From positions 62,001-126,000 of the forward strand of contig CALFFN010000028.1 of assembly GCA_937958185.1 (NCBI GenBank): DNA of 64,000 bases, read 5' to 3'. Under the pieces are notes generated by a model. That model worked only from the letters and a program-made list of their open reading frames with translations, was not told the DNA's origin and ran no database searches. This document shows, piece after piece, positions 52,146-61,589 of the stretch; the first letter of the stretch is position 1, and every line of letters begins with the position of its first letter. The stretch comes from an uncultured Neglectibacter sp. Its GTDB lineage: Bacteria; Bacillota; Clostridia; Oscillospirales; Acutalibacteraceae. The translations under genes were made by a program, and so were the position numbers.

Positions 52146-52615
52146 TCCCAAAGATTTTTTTCATACTCCTTGACATAGTATTTCAGGTTTGTCCTGCCCC
52201 GGGTCAGCACGGTGTGCCCCTCCGCCTCCAGCTTTTCCTTTTGGGCTTCCACGCCGCCGGGATATTTGGGGTTCAGCTCCCCGCCCGCTTTCAGCGTCCG
52301 CCAGTAAGGGGTAGGGTCGTCCTGCCGCTGATGGCTTGCCCACGCCGCGATGGAGACGAACACTCCCGCCGTGATGGGCTCGGTAAAATCAGCCCCGTTC
52401 TGCCGGGCGAAGTATTCCCGGATCATTCCCACCGTCAGCAGCTTTCCCTTTGGCACCTGCTTCATCACCCGGTCATAGTCCATGGGTGGGGCAAAGTACA
52501 TTTTTTCACCGCCGTACTTTTCGATGGTCTTCTTGTCGGTGACGATCTGGATTTTCGGCATATCCTTGCTGTCTTTCAGCATGGCGTTAAAATCCTTCTT
52601 TTCTTCGTTTGCCAT
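52133..52615 (-). CDS. MGMT/alkyltransferase-like (ATL) DNA-binding protein
   Basis: 160 aa. The central and C-terminal part (VPKGKLLTVGMIREYFARQNGADFTEPITAGVFVSIAAWASHQRQDDPTPYWRTLK) corresponds to the DNA-binding domain of O6-alkylguanine-DNA alkyltransferases. The PCHR catalytic Cys motif is absent, as in ATL proteins, which flag alkylated bases for excision repair. The last residues SC come from the micro-repeat. Ribosome binding site AAAAGGAGCG. Function as a repair flag is inferred. Confidence 0.78.
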   Translation of the reverse strand: MANEEKKDFNAMLKDSKDMPKIQIVTDKKTIEKYGGEKMYFAPPMDYDRVMKQVPKGKLLTVGMIREYFARQNGADFTEPITAGVFVSIAAWASHQRQDDPTPYWRTLKAGGELNPKYPGGVEAQKEKLEAEGHTVLTRGRTNLKYYVKEYEKNLWEISC

Positions 52616-52857
52616 TTTGTCACGCTCCTTTTCCCCAGCATACCCCAAATTTTTTCGTTGTGCAATGAGACGGTTTTCCGCTTGAAAAAATTTTTCTCAA
52701 CGTACAGCCACTTTTCGTTATTCCGTTCTCATCAGCCCTGTCACGCATTCGATATGAATTCACACTACGAAGATGTCCACAAAACACCCATATAGTATGT
52801 TAATATAATCAATAATAAAACACGAATCCTGAATATAAAATTGAAAATTTCAAAAAC

Positions 52858-53598
52858 TCACCTTATATACATCTCAATATCCCTAACATCCAAATCCCAA
52901 AAATGATATGGCTTTTTATTAAAATCACTTGTAAATTGATTAAATAACTTCACTGAAACTTTATGTTGTTCCTTCAATGATTTTATTTTTTTCAAGTGTG
53001 ATTGAGAAACACCCACAATTTTTATATTACGGTGGTAAACTGATAAGCAATTCTCTTGGAATTGTTCCGCAAAATATTTATTTTCAAAGAGGAAAATTCC
53101 CTCTTCAACAAATGAATTTTGTTCTAATAAGTTCTTGCCATTCAAATTTAAACACATCCAAAAAGGGTCTCCTATTATTTCATAATCAGGAATTAAATAT
53201 TTATAGTTGTGTCCATCTAGCAATTTCTGAAGTTCATCGTACTTTACTAATTTAATTCCATTAAAATTAGAAACTTTTTCAGCACCATCTTGAAACTCAC
53301 TTTGTGCTGAAATAAAAATTCCATTTATATTCCCTATATGCTCTAGTTTATAACAAAAATTTCTAAGTTCCCCAACATTTATTGGTTTTTCCCAATTTTT
53401 ACACTCGATTGCCACTCTGTAATTCACACCTAAATGCTCAAACGAATAAAGTACATCTATTTCATGGCTTGCACCATCATCTCCTATCATTGGAACACGT
53501 TCCTCTACTTTAGCGTTTATTCGTTCATTCTTAGCAAGCTCATTGCAAATTTCTTTAACAATAGATTCAAATTTTTTCCCTTTTGATGTATTAAGCAT
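52858..53598 (-). CDS. Mrr-like PD-(D/E)XK nuclease-domain protein, 246 aa
   Basis: AT-rich gene unlike its neighbours. Residues 1-125 form a restriction-endonuclease-like domain: the fold starts KGKKFESIVKEICNEL and has Asp48 (HEIDVLY), Glu65 and Lys67 (AIECKNWE), a complete D-ExK active site. The C-terminal half, from IGDPFW at 141-146, is a domain shared with the protein encoded just upstream (GVSQSHLKKIKSL). The start overlaps the upstream stop by 8 bp, with GAGGAAATAATA ahead of the ATG. Likely a DNA-cleaving defence protein; that role is inference. Confidence 0.8.
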   Translation of the reverse strand: MLNTSKGKKFESIVKEICNELAKNERINAKVEERVPMIGDDGASHEIDVLYSFEHLGVNYRVAIECKNWEKPINVGELRNFCYKLEHIGNINGIFISAQSEFQDGAEKVSNFNGIKLVKYDELQKLLDGHNYKYLIPDYEIIGDPFWMCLNLNGKNLLEQNSFVEEGIFLFENKYFAEQFQENCLSVYHRNIKIVGVSQSHLKKIKSLKEQHKVSVKLFNQFTSDFNKKPYHFWDLDVRDIEMYIR

Positions 53599-54337
53599 TA
53601 TTATTTCCTCGTAAATAGAATTTTTTAAACTTTTCTTTTGAAATCTGATAATATATTAAACTATCATTATAGATTTGCTCGAATTCAGGAAAAGCTATTG
53701 AAAAGTCCGGGCACAATCCTCGTTCTTGTAGTGAAACTAAAACCTCAAGATGATTTTGTGAAATCCCAAATACTCTGGCATTTTTCTTCCTTTTACTACA
53801 ATATCTACTTGCCTGCTTTTTTGATAAAAATAGTAAAATACTATTATTAACCATATCATAATTTCCCGTATTTGCACCACTATCCTGTGATATTTCCATA
53901 ATTACCCAAAACGGATCACCTATTACCTCTTCATTAGGCAACATGGTGTTAATAAAATGCATAACAGATTTTTGAATTTCTCTACAAAAAACAAATTTCT
54001 TTAAATCTATGTTTGCTTGTTCAGCTGCTTTCTTCACATTACTGCAAGCATTACCATTATAATATAGGATACCTTTTGCAAAAAAATGTAAATCTTTCAA
54101 AACATTTCTGAATTCCCATATATCGTTGTCTGTTACTTCTGTATCTTCTACTATTTTAATTATTGCTCGCTCTAAATTATTCATCTGGACAAATTCAAAA
54201 TAAATATCAACCGTATGTTCTTTTAATTTTCCTTGAATTTTCAAATCTTCCTCAATCTTAGGTCTAAAAAATCCCTCTCTTTGAAAATAACTTTTGTACA
54301 TTGAAATCACATTAGCTTTTAACCCTGGATTTTTCAT
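53591..54337 (-). CDS. paralogous nuclease-like protein with degenerate active site, 248 aa
   Basis: Strongly AT-rich. Same overall plan as the downstream gene: an N-terminal domain whose core HTVDIYFEFVQMNNLERAIIKIVED keeps the Asp (44) but has no ExK, and a C-terminal domain from IGDPFW at 139-144 with VFGISQNHLEVLVSLQE, aligned at the same position as in the partner. The pair probably form a complex with one active and one inactive subunit. GGAAGGTGTAAA precedes the ATG. The flanking gaps (52616-52857 and 54338-54514) are AT-rich and show no gene. Confidence 0.75.
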   Translation of the reverse strand: MKNPGLKANVISMYKSYFQREGFFRPKIEEDLKIQGKLKEHTVDIYFEFVQMNNLERAIIKIVEDTEVTDNDIWEFRNVLKDLHFFAKGILYYNGNACSNVKKAAEQANIDLKKFVFCREIQKSVMHFINTMLPNEEVIGDPFWVIMEISQDSGANTGNYDMVNNSILLFLSKKQASRYCSKRKKNARVFGISQNHLEVLVSLQERGLCPDFSIAFPEFEQIYNDSLIYYQISKEKFKKFYLRGNNNA

Positions 54338-54514
54338 TTTACACCTTCCAATCTTTATCAGTATTCAAACCTTTTACCATTTCTCATTTCTTGTGTATTG
54401 ATGTTTTATATTAATTATTGTTAAAATGTTGATATTGTTTTAACTCATTTTATACTTTGCCTCCCTCGCGTGCAAATACGATATGCTTCGCAAAGTGTCT
54501 AAAATTAAGTATTT

Positions 54515-55696
54515 CTACATAGTTCTTCGTTGTAGCAGCACTACGCACTCGATATGCTGAGTATGGGGGAACATGTCCACGGGCTGGAGCTGCTCTACCC
54601 GGTAGTGGTTGGCGGTGAGGAAGCGCAGGTCCCGGGCAAGGGTCTCCGGGTTGCAGGAAATGTAGACCACCCGGCGGGGGGCAAGGGAGCAGAGCGCCTG
54701 CAAAAACTCCCGGCTGGCGCCTGCCCGGGGCGGGTCCAGGAACACAGTGTCAAAGGCTTCCCCTTCCACAGCGGCGTTTTCCATAAATTCCCCGGCGTCC
54801 TCACAAAGAAAGGTGATATTTTTCATTTTATTTTCCCTGGCGTTGGCGATGGCGTCCTTTACGGCGTCCCGGTTCACTTCCACGCCCAGTACGGCTTTCG
54901 CGCCGTTTTTTGCCGCCACCATGCCGATGGTCCCAATGCCGCAGTAGGCGTCCAGCACCCGCTCCTTCCCGCTGAGCCGGGCAAGCTCCATGGCTTTCCC
55001 GTAGAGCTTCTCCGTCTGCACGGGGTTTATTTGATAAAAGGATTTCGGGGAAATGCGGAATTTGCACCCGCAGAGGACATCGGTGATATACCCTGTGCCG
55101 TAAAGCACCTTTTCGTTTTTTCCCAGCACCAGCGAGGTGTGGGTGTCGTTTACGTTCTGCACGATGGTGGTGATGTCTGGGTGAAGCTTCAAAAGCTCCT
55201 CCACAAAATGCTTTTTCGCCGTGAAAATTGGCGTGCCGGTGACCAGCACCACCATGATCTCCCCGGTCTGAAAGCCGCGCTTTACCAGCACATGGCGCAA
55301 AAGCCCCCTGCCGGTGTCCTCGTCATAGGGGCGGAGCTTGAACGCTTTTAACAGCTTCCGCACGGAAACGATGATCTCGTCCGCCTTTTCGTCCTCCGTC
55401 AGGCAGGAATCCACCGGGACCACCCAATGGGTGCCGGACTGGTACACGCCGGAGATGATCCTGCCGCCCCGTCTGTCCCAGGCGAACGCCGCCTGCACCT
55501 TATTGCGGTAGTGGTAGGGGTGCTCCATGCCCAGAATGGGCTGTATTTTCCCGAACTGCCCCAGCAGCTTTTGGCAGCGGTCCTGCTTCCATTGCAGCTG
55601 CCTGTCATAGCTGAGGTTCTGCAGCTGGCACCCGCCGCATTTGCGGTACACCGGGCACTGCGGCTCCAAAGCCTTGTTCCGCTTTCCTGCGTCCAT
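54515..55696 (-). CDS. rlmD: 23S rRNA (uracil-5-)-methyltransferase RlmD (TrmA/RumA family)
   Basis: 393 aa. The N-terminal cluster motif CPVYRKCGGC supplies three of the [4Fe-4S] Cys. The catalytic part has the motif I DAYCGIGTIGMVAA, LDPPRAG and the SCNPETLARD Cys nucleophile. It makes m5U1939 (RlmD) or, in Firmicutes RlmCD, m5U747 as well. The upstream TRAM domain is not obvious. Start at the second ATG (MDAGKRNK), 8 nt after GGAAGGGAA. Confidence 0.92.
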   Translation of the reverse strand: MDAGKRNKALEPQCPVYRKCGGCQLQNLSYDRQLQWKQDRCQKLLGQFGKIQPILGMEHPYHYRNKVQAAFAWDRRGGRIISGVYQSGTHWVVPVDSCLTEDEKADEIIVSVRKLLKAFKLRPYDEDTGRGLLRHVLVKRGFQTGEIMVVLVTGTPIFTAKKHFVEELLKLHPDITTIVQNVNDTHTSLVLGKNEKVLYGTGYITDVLCGCKFRISPKSFYQINPVQTEKLYGKAMELARLSGKERVLDAYCGIGTIGMVAAKNGAKAVLGVEVNRDAVKDAIANARENKMKNITFLCEDAGEFMENAAVEGEAFDTVFLDPPRAGASREFLQALCSLAPRRVVYISCNPETLARDLRFLTANHYRVEQLQPVDMFPHTQHIECVVLLQRRTM

Positions 55697-55773
55697 AGCC
55701 ATTTCCCTTCCGTAAAATTTTTCAGGGCAGCCCTGTTCCTGCGCGGGGAAACGCCCAATAACGTGAAAGGCGG

Positions 55774-56000
55774 CTTGCTTTCGCCGCCTGAGCGTGCCGA
55801 AAAAGTATTTTCGTCCCGCTCAATCAAAACCACCAGTAGAACTGGTGGTTTGCGCTTCTCGCCTATCGGCTCGGTCGGTGCTAAACGGTGCCCACCGGGC
55901 ACCAGCACCCCTGACGGTTCTCTCTCACAACTCTCTTTCCCTCCGTATTCGTTCATTGGAGGCTTTATCGACAGACTGAGATATCTTGCTTTCGCCGCCT
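55774..56000. mobile_element. possible IS200/IS605-derived palindromic element (MITE/PATE-like remnant)
   Basis: A 16-bp direct repeat CTTGCTTTCGCCGCCT (55774-55789 and 55985-56000) brackets about 195 bp without a gene. Just inside are two hairpins: GAGCG...CGCTC (55790-55821) and AACCACCAGT / ACTGGTGGTT near 55827-55853, the type of subterminal hairpin found at ends of IS200/IS605 elements. It fills the 313-bp gap between accA and rlmD. Confidence 0.45.
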
Positions 56001-56009
56001 AGACTGTGT

Positions 56010-56774
56010 TCAGAACTTTCGGAACCTGTCGTACCGCTGCCGCAGCAGCGTTTCCGGGGAAAGGGCGGAAAGCTCCGGCAGGGTTTCCAGCAGCGCCGAT
56101 TTCAGCTGCCCGTAAGTTTCCTCGAATTCCTTTTCCTCGGGGAACACACGCTCCACCACGCCCAGCTCTTCCATGTCCTGCGCTGTGATGCGAAGGCATT
56201 CCGCCGCGTCCCTTACCTTTTTCGCGTCCTTCCAGAGAATGCTTGCGCAGCCCTCCGGGGAAATGACGGAATATACGGCGTTTTCCAGAATCCACACCCG
56301 GTCCGCCACCGCCAGCGCCAGCGCGCCGCCGCTGCCGCCCTCGCCGATGAGCACGGAGACGACGGGCGTTTTCAGGCTTGCCATTTCCATCAGGTTTTCG
56401 GCGATCGCCTGTCCCTGTCCCCGTTCTTCCGCGCCCAGCCCGCAGAACGCGCCGGAGGTGTCTACAAAACACACCACCGGGCGGTGGAATTTTTCCGCCT
56501 GCTTCATCAGCCGCAGCGCCTTTCGGTAGCCCTCCGGGTTGGGTGCGCCAAAGTTCCGGCGCACCTTGTCTTTCATGTCGCCGCCCTTTTCCATGGCGAT
56601 AACGGTGACCGGGCTGCCGTCCAGTGTGGCGATGCCCCCCGCAATGGCAGGGTCGTCCGCATAGCGGCGGTCGCCGTGAAGCTCTATAAAATCGTCAAAA
56701 ATATGCTCGATATAGGAAAGCCCGGTGGGGCGCCCCTTTGCCCTGGCAAGCAGGACCTTGTCATATGCGCTCAC
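56010..56774 (-). CDS. accA: acetyl-CoA carboxylase carboxyltransferase subunit alpha
   Basis: 254 aa; with AccD it transfers CO2 from carboxybiotin to acetyl-CoA, giving malonyl-CoA. Recognisable from [26 protein letters not shown] and the crotonase-like core [26 protein letters not shown] and [14 protein letters not shown]. Shorter than the E. coli protein, as usual in Firmicutes. The GTG start overlaps the accD stop (GTGA). Last gene of the fatty-acid operon. Confidence 0.96.
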   Translation of the reverse strand: MSAYDKVLLARAKGRPTGLSYIEHIFDDFIELHGDRRYADDPAIAGGIATLDGSPVTVIAMEKGGDMKDKVRRNFGAPNPEGYRKALRLMKQAEKFHRPVVCFVDTSGAFCGLGAEERGQGQAIAENLMEMASLKTPVVSVLIGEGGSGGALALAVADRVWILENAVYSVISPEGCASILWKDAKKVRDAAECLRITAQDMEELGVVERVFPEEKEFEETYGQLKSALLETLPELSALSPETLLRQRYDRFRKF

Positions 56775-57625
56775 AGGCTGCCGCCCCCTTTCTGATGAAG
56801 CCGCAGGAGCTTCCCAATGGTCTCCTTCTGCCGCGACCGGGGGACGATCATGTCCACGAACCCGTGCTCCAGCAGAAATTCTGCCGTCTGGAAGCCCTGG
56901 GGCAGCTTTTTCCGAATGGTCTGTTCAATGACCCGCGCCCCGGCAAAGCCCACGGTCGCCCCCGGTTCAGCCATGATGATATCGCCCTCCATGGCAAAGC
57001 TGGCGGTGACGCCGCCGAGGGTGGGGTCGGTCAGGACGGTGAGATAGAAATTCCCTTCCTCGCTGTGCCGCTTGACCGCGGCGCTGGTCTTCGCCATCTG
57101 CATCAGGGAAAGTATCCCCTCCTGCATTCTTGCGCCGCCGGACACGGTATAGCCCACCACGGGCAGGCTGTTCAGGGTGGCGTATTCAAACAGGCGGGTG
57201 ATTTTTTCCCCCACCGTGGTGCCCATGCTGCCCATCATAAAATTGGGGTCCATGAAAAACAGGGCGCAGGGCTGCCCCTCTATCTCCGCCGTGCCGCATA
57301 CCGCGCCCTCCCGTTCCCGGGAAGCGAGCTTCGCGTTCCTGAGCTTCTGGTCATAGCCGGGAAAGCCCAAAATATCCTTGCTTTTCAGCTCTCCGTACAG
57401 TTCCTGGAAGCTTTCCTCGTCGGCAAGATACGCAATGCGCTCTCTGGGACCTACCCGAAAATGATAGCCGCAGGCGGTGCACACGTTCATGTTTTCCTGC
57501 TGCTCGGAAAGGGGCAGCAGCACCCCGCAGTGGGGACAGGCGTTGCGAATGCCGTTGTCCTCCGCTTCTGTCCCGCCCTTTTCCAGCTCGTTCTGGGGGG
57601 AACGGAACAACCCCATCAAATTCAT
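56771..57625 (-). CDS. accD: acetyl-CoA carboxylase carboxyltransferase subunit beta
   Basis: 284 aa. N-terminal zinc ribbon with Cys30, Cys33, Cys49 and Cys52 (ACPHC...CTACG), then the crotonase-fold domain with [26 protein letters not shown]. Pairs with AccA in the carboxyltransferase. AAAGGAGCG precedes the ATG; coupled to accA by a 4-bp overlap. Confidence 0.96.
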   Translation of the reverse strand: MNLMGLFRSPQNELEKGGTEAEDNGIRNACPHCGVLLPLSEQQENMNVCTACGYHFRVGPRERIAYLADEESFQELYGELKSKDILGFPGYDQKLRNAKLASREREGAVCGTAEIEGQPCALFFMDPNFMMGSMGTTVGEKITRLFEYATLNSLPVVGYTVSGGARMQEGILSLMQMAKTSAAVKRHSEEGNFYLTVLTDPTLGGVTASFAMEGDIIMAEPGATVGFAGARVIEQTIRKKLPQGFQTAEFLLEHGFVDMIVPRSRQKETIGKLLRLHQKGGGSL

Positions 57626-57669
57626 AGCACAGCGCTCCTTTCATGCAGGTTTTCCGCCGGAAAGCCCTG

Positions 57670-58989
57670 TCAGTTCCCAGACTCAAAATGCCGGATAAAG
57701 TCTGTATAGTAATCGCCCTTACGGAAGCGTTCGTCCCGGATAATGGCGATCTGGTCTTCAATGTTGTTTTTCGGTCCGTCCACAAGCAGCTCGCACAGCG
57801 CCGCCTGCATTTTACGAATGGCTTCCTCCCTGGTGGAGGAATAGACGATCATTTTCCCCAGCATGGAATCGTAGTAGGGCGGTATTTCATAGCCCTGATA
57901 CAAAAAGGTGTCGAACCGTACCCACGGTCCGCCAGGCGTGTGGAGAAATTCCACCTTTCCCGCCCCCAGCGCGTTGACCCTGCACTCGATGGCAGCCCCG
58001 GTCACCTTGATGTCCTCCTGGGTGAAATCCAGCGGCACGCCTGCCGCAATGCGTATCTGCCACTTTACAATATCGATCCCCGTGACAAGCTCGGAAACAG
58101 GGTGCTCCACCTGCAGCCGGGTATTCATTTCCATAAAATAGAAGTTCTTTTCTTTGTCCAGTAAAAATTCCACCGTGCCGGCATTGACATAGCCCGCTGC
58201 CTTTGCCGCCTTCGCGGCGGTTTCGGTCAGCTTTTGCCGCAGCTCCTCCGATACCCCCGGGGAGGGGGACTCCTCAATGAGCTTCTGGTTGTTCCGCTGA
58301 ATGGAGCATTCCCGCTCCCCCAGGCAAACCACCTGCCCGGCTTCGTCCGCCAGCAGCTGTACTTCAATGTGTTTTACAGGGTCGAGATATTTTTCCAGAT
58401 AGACCCTGCCGTCTCCAAAGGCTTTTTCCGCCTCGCTGGAGGCGGTCTCATACGCTTTTTCCATATCCTCCGGGCGCTTGACCAGCCGGATCCCCTTGCC
58501 CCCGCCGCCGGAGCTTGCCTTGATGAGCACGGGATAGCCGATGGCTTCCGCCTTTTCCCGGGCTTCGCGCCAATCCCGCAGAATGTCCGTTCCAGGCGTG
58601 ACAGGTACGCCGTTTTCCCGCATCAGCCGCCGGGCGCGATCCTTGTCCCCCATCTGGGAAATGACCTCCGCCGACGGTCCGATGAACGTGAGCCCATACT
58701 GCCTGCACTGACCGGCAAATTCGGCGTTTTCCGCCAAAAACCCATAGCCCGGGTGAATTGCCTGCGCCCCGGTCGCCAAAGCCGCGCTGAGAATGCGCCG
58801 GATATTCAGATAGCTGTCCTCCGCCCTGGCGCCGCCGATACATACCGCCTGATCCGCCATGGCGGCGTGGAGGGAATCTCTGTCCGCTTCGGAATACACC
58901 GCCACGGTGGAGATACCCATTTCCTTACAGGCGCGAATAATGCGAATGGCGATCTCGCCCCGGTTGGCAATCAGAATTTTGGTGAACAC
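57670..58989 (-). CDS. accC: acetyl-CoA carboxylase biotin carboxylase subunit
   Basis: 439-aa ATP-grasp enzyme that carboxylates biotin on AccB. N-terminal LIANRGEIAIRIIRACKEMGI, glycine-rich ATP lid KASSGGGGKGIRL, and the MEMNTRLQVEHPVSE active-site segment are present. The start appears to be GTG. It lies about 45 bp ahead of accD. Confidence 0.97.
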   Translation of the reverse strand: MFTKILIANRGEIAIRIIRACKEMGISTVAVYSEADRDSLHAAMADQAVCIGGARAEDSYLNIRRILSAALATGAQAIHPGYGFLAENAEFAGQCRQYGLTFIGPSAEVISQMGDKDRARRLMRENGVPVTPGTDILRDWREAREKAEAIGYPVLIKASSGGGGKGIRLVKRPEDMEKAYETASSEAEKAFGDGRVYLEKYLDPVKHIEVQLLADEAGQVVCLGERECSIQRNNQKLIEESPSPGVSEELRQKLTETAAKAAKAAGYVNAGTVEFLLDKEKNFYFMEMNTRLQVEHPVSELVTGIDIVKWQIRIAAGVPLDFTQEDIKVTGAAIECRVNALGAGKVEFLHTPGGPWVRFDTFLYQGYEIPPYYDSMLGKMIVYSSTREEAIRKMQAALCELLVDGPKNNIEDQIAIIRDERFRKGDYYTDFIRHFESGN

Positions 58990-59140
58990 TCCACTTCATC
59001 CTTTCCAAAGACTGGAGAACCTTTCCTTCCAGTCCAAAGGCTAAAAAGCTTTTTTCAAATCGAATCTCGACGATTCTGTTTTTGGGATTTCGGAACTTTC
59101 TTACCGCCCGCGGTGGGAAAAAACAGTAAATCAGAAGCTC

Positions 59141-59551
59141 TCAATCTACAAGGGCAAAGGAAAATTCGGCGCTGACGCAGAGCTTCCCGTTCACCCTGCC
59201 CGTTCCCTTCGCGAAATAGAACTGTCCCCGCTGGCGGAGAAGCTCGCATTCCGTCTCTAAAGTATCCCCGGGCTTTACCTGCCCCCGGAACTTTACCTTG
59301 TCCAGCCCGGTAAACAGCGGCGTTTTCCCTGCCGCGTCCTCAAGGAGCAGCACACAGGCGGACTGCGCCATCATCTCGCACTGAATGACCCCCGGCACAA
59401 CGGGGTTCCCCGGGAAATGCCCCTGCAAAAAGAATTCGTCCCCCCTGATGTGGCACTTGCCATGGGCCTTGCCATCTATCAGCTCCACCTCGTCCAGCAG
59501 CAGCATGGGCTCCCGGTGGGGCAGAAGCTTCTTGATCTCTTCCCTGTTCAT
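59141..59551 (-). CDS. fabZ: 3-hydroxyacyl-ACP dehydratase FabZ
   Basis: 136-aa hot-dog-fold dehydratase. Catalytic His45 in FLQGHFPGNPVVPGV and Glu59 in QCEMMAQ are in place; N-terminal LLPHREPMLLLDEV is typical. Acts in each elongation round. GGAGAAGCGCT precedes the ATG. The 150-bp gap to accC shows no gene. Confidence 0.97.
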   Translation of the reverse strand: MNREEIKKLLPHREPMLLLDEVELIDGKAHGKCHIRGDEFFLQGHFPGNPVVPGVIQCEMMAQSACVLLLEDAAGKTPLFTGLDKVKFRGQVKPGDTLETECELLRQRGQFYFAKGTGRVNGKLCVSAEFSFALVD

Positions 59552-59563
59552 AGCGCTTCTCCT

Positions 59564-60013
59564 TTATACAATGCGGAACAGGGGCTGGTCGTATTCTACC
59601 ACCTGTCCGTTTATGGCGCAGACCTCCGCCACCGTGCCGTCTATTTCGGCAGGGATCTCATTCATCAGCTTCATCGCTTCGATAATGCACAGAATGTCTC
59701 CCTTCTTCACCTTGTCCCCCACCTCTACAAAGGGCTTGCTGTCGGGGGAAGCGGCGGCATAAAACACGCCCACCGTCGGGGAAGCCACAACGGTCCCCTC
59801 CGCTTTCGGGGCAGGCTCCGTCCCGATTGGGGTGGTTCCCGCTGGGGCAAAGGGAGAGCTTGCCCTCTGGGCAGGCATGGCGGCTGCCAGCGCCGCCGCG
59901 ATCTCCTGCTTGCGCTCCAGCTTGATCGCCGCGTCTCCCTCCTGCACCTCCAGGGCAGTCAGGTCATTTTCCCGCATGACGCGGGCAAGTTCCTCAATGT
60001 GCTTGATGTCCAA
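59564..60013 (-). CDS. accB: biotin carboxyl carrier protein of acetyl-CoA carboxylase
   Basis: 149 aa. N-terminal helical region (DIKHIEELARVMREND), Ala/Pro-rich linker at 40-75, and a C-terminal biotinyl domain with the EAMKLMNE motif; Lys115 is the biotinylation site. The start is a TTG 8 nt after AAGGAGG; the longer open frame upstream overlaps fabF in another frame and is a shadow. Confidence 0.95.
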   Translation of the reverse strand: MDIKHIEELARVMRENDLTALEVQEGDAAIKLERKQEIAAALAAAMPAQRASSPFAPAGTTPIGTEPAPKAEGTVVASPTVGVFYAAASPDSKPFVEVGDKVKKGDILCIIEAMKLMNEIPAEIDGTVAEVCAINGQVVEYDQPLFRIV

Positions 60014-60069
60014 GGAAAAAGCCTCCTTTTCGATATCGGGCTGAAGGGGCGAACGCCCAAGCCCGCAAA

Positions 60070-61311
60070 TCAGTTCTCTATTTTCCGAAATGCCAGATAC
60101 GCGTTGTGCCCGCCGAAGCCCAGGGACGCGGACAGCGCCAGCTCTACCGTGGCTTCTCTCGCCTGATTGGGCACGTAGTCCAGATCGCAGGCGGGGTCCG
60201 GCTCGCTGTAGCCGATGGTGGGGGGAACGATATCGTTTTTCACCGCCAGCGCGCAGACGATGGCTTCCACCGCCCCGGCAGCGCCCAGCATATGCCCCGT
60301 CATGGACTTGGTGGAACTGACCATGCACTTTCGCGCCGCTTCCTCGCCCAGCCCCTTTTTGATTGCCAGCGTTTCGCTGGAATCGTTCAGGGGCGTGCTG
60401 GTGCCGTGGGCGTTCACATAGATGTTCGCCGGGTCGGTTTTATCCCCCTCCGCCTCGTCATATGCCATTTTCAGCGCCGCCGCGCCGCCGATGGCTTCCG
60501 GGTGGGGGGCGGTGATGTGATAAGCGTCGCAGGTCACGCCGTAGCCGCACAGCTCGGCGTAGATTTTCGCACCGCGGGCTTTTGCGTGCTCATATTCCTC
60601 CAGGACCAGCGCTCCCGCGCCCTCGCCCATGACAAAGCCGTTCCTCCGGGCGTCAAAGGGCACGCAGGCGGACAGGGGGTCTTCGGTGGTGGAAAGGGCT
60701 TTCATATTGGCAAAGCCAGCCACGCCCACCGGCAAAATCGCCGCTTCCGCGCCGCCTGCCAGCACTGCGTCCAGATAGCCGTGCCTGATGGCGCGGTAGG
60801 CTTCGCCGATGGCATTGTTGCCCGTGGCGCAGGCGGTGACCACCGGCAGCGCTTCGCCCCGGAAATCGTGCTTGATGGCAATCAAGCCTGCTGCCATGTT
60901 CACGATCAGTGCCGGAATGAAAAATGGGGACACCCGGTGGGGACCCTTCTCCATCAGCGCCTGGTGCTGCTCGGAAAAGGTGTTGATGCCGCCGATGCCG
61001 GAGCCGAAATACGTGCCGATGCGCTCCGGGGGCAGGGTTCCCTTGATCCCGCTTTCCTCCACCGCCTGGGCGGCAGCCGCCAGAGCGTACTGGCAGAACA
61101 GGTCGTGCTTGCGCACGTCCGCCTTCTCCATGTATTGCAGGGGGTCAAAGCCTTTGACCTCCGCCGCGACCTTCACCTTATAGTCCGTAGTATCGAATTT
61201 GGTGATTTCCCCGATCCCGCATTTTCCCGCTTTCAGGCTTTCCCAAAATTCGGGAACGCTGTTTCCCACCGGGGTGATCGCCCCCATGCCTGTGATGACT
61301 ACACGTCGCAT
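60070..61311 (-). CDS. fabF: beta-ketoacyl-ACP synthase II
   Basis: 413-aa condensing enzyme. MRRVVITGMGAITPVGNS at the N-terminus, catalytic Cys in VVTACATGNNAIGEA, and the two active-site His in NAHGTSTPLND and TKSMTGHMLGAAG. AGGAGAATTTGA precedes the ATG. It elongates acyl-ACP with malonyl-ACP. Confidence 0.97.
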   Translation of the reverse strand: MRRVVITGMGAITPVGNSVPEFWESLKAGKCGIGEITKFDTTDYKVKVAAEVKGFDPLQYMEKADVRKHDLFCQYALAAAAQAVEESGIKGTLPPERIGTYFGSGIGGINTFSEQHQALMEKGPHRVSPFFIPALIVNMAAGLIAIKHDFRGEALPVVTACATGNNAIGEAYRAIRHGYLDAVLAGGAEAAILPVGVAGFANMKALSTTEDPLSACVPFDARRNGFVMGEGAGALVLEEYEHAKARGAKIYAELCGYGVTCDAYHITAPHPEAIGGAAALKMAYDEAEGDKTDPANIYVNAHGTSTPLNDSSETLAIKKGLGEEAARKCMVSSTKSMTGHMLGAAGAVEAIVCALAVKNDIVPPTIGYSEPDPACDLDYVPNQAREATVELALSASLGFGGHNAYLAFRKIEN

Positions 61312-61372
61312 TCAAATTCTCCTTTCGTGCCAACTGTCACCTTTCCGTCCTTGACTCTGGTCTTTCTCCAGA

Positions 61373-61498
61373 TTCTAGATGCTAGATGCTAGATGCTGGA
61401 TTAAGAACACGCCCTATTTCCAGTCTTGCTTTGATTTCTTCATTTTTCTTTTCTTTTCTCTTGACCTTCTCCAGTATCCAGCGTCCAGTATCTAGATC
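61373..61498. repeat. TAGATGCTGGA-type micro-repeats, two opposed clusters
   Basis: Plus strand TAGATGC, TAGATGC, TAGATGCTGGA at 61373-61402; minus strand TAGATACTGGA, CGCTGGATACTGGA at 61498-61471. The second cluster begins at the stop codon of the duplicated fabG tail. Confidence 0.65.
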
Positions 61499-61535
61499 GC
61501 CAATCCACCGTCTACCCGGATCGTTTCCCCGGCGG
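61497..61535 (-). pseudogene. duplicated last codons of fabG
   Basis: Minus strand encodes AGETIRVDGGLAI-stop, matching the C-terminus of the intact FabG encoded at 61590-61630 (GETIRVDGGLAI), with a few silent differences. Only this tail is duplicated. Between the copies lies a C-run/G-run palindrome with CCGCCTGCGGCGG core (61546-61582). Confidence 0.7.
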
Positions 61536-61589
61536 CTTTTTCTTTTCGCTTCCCCCCCCCGCCTGCGGCGGGGGGGAAGCGATCATGAA

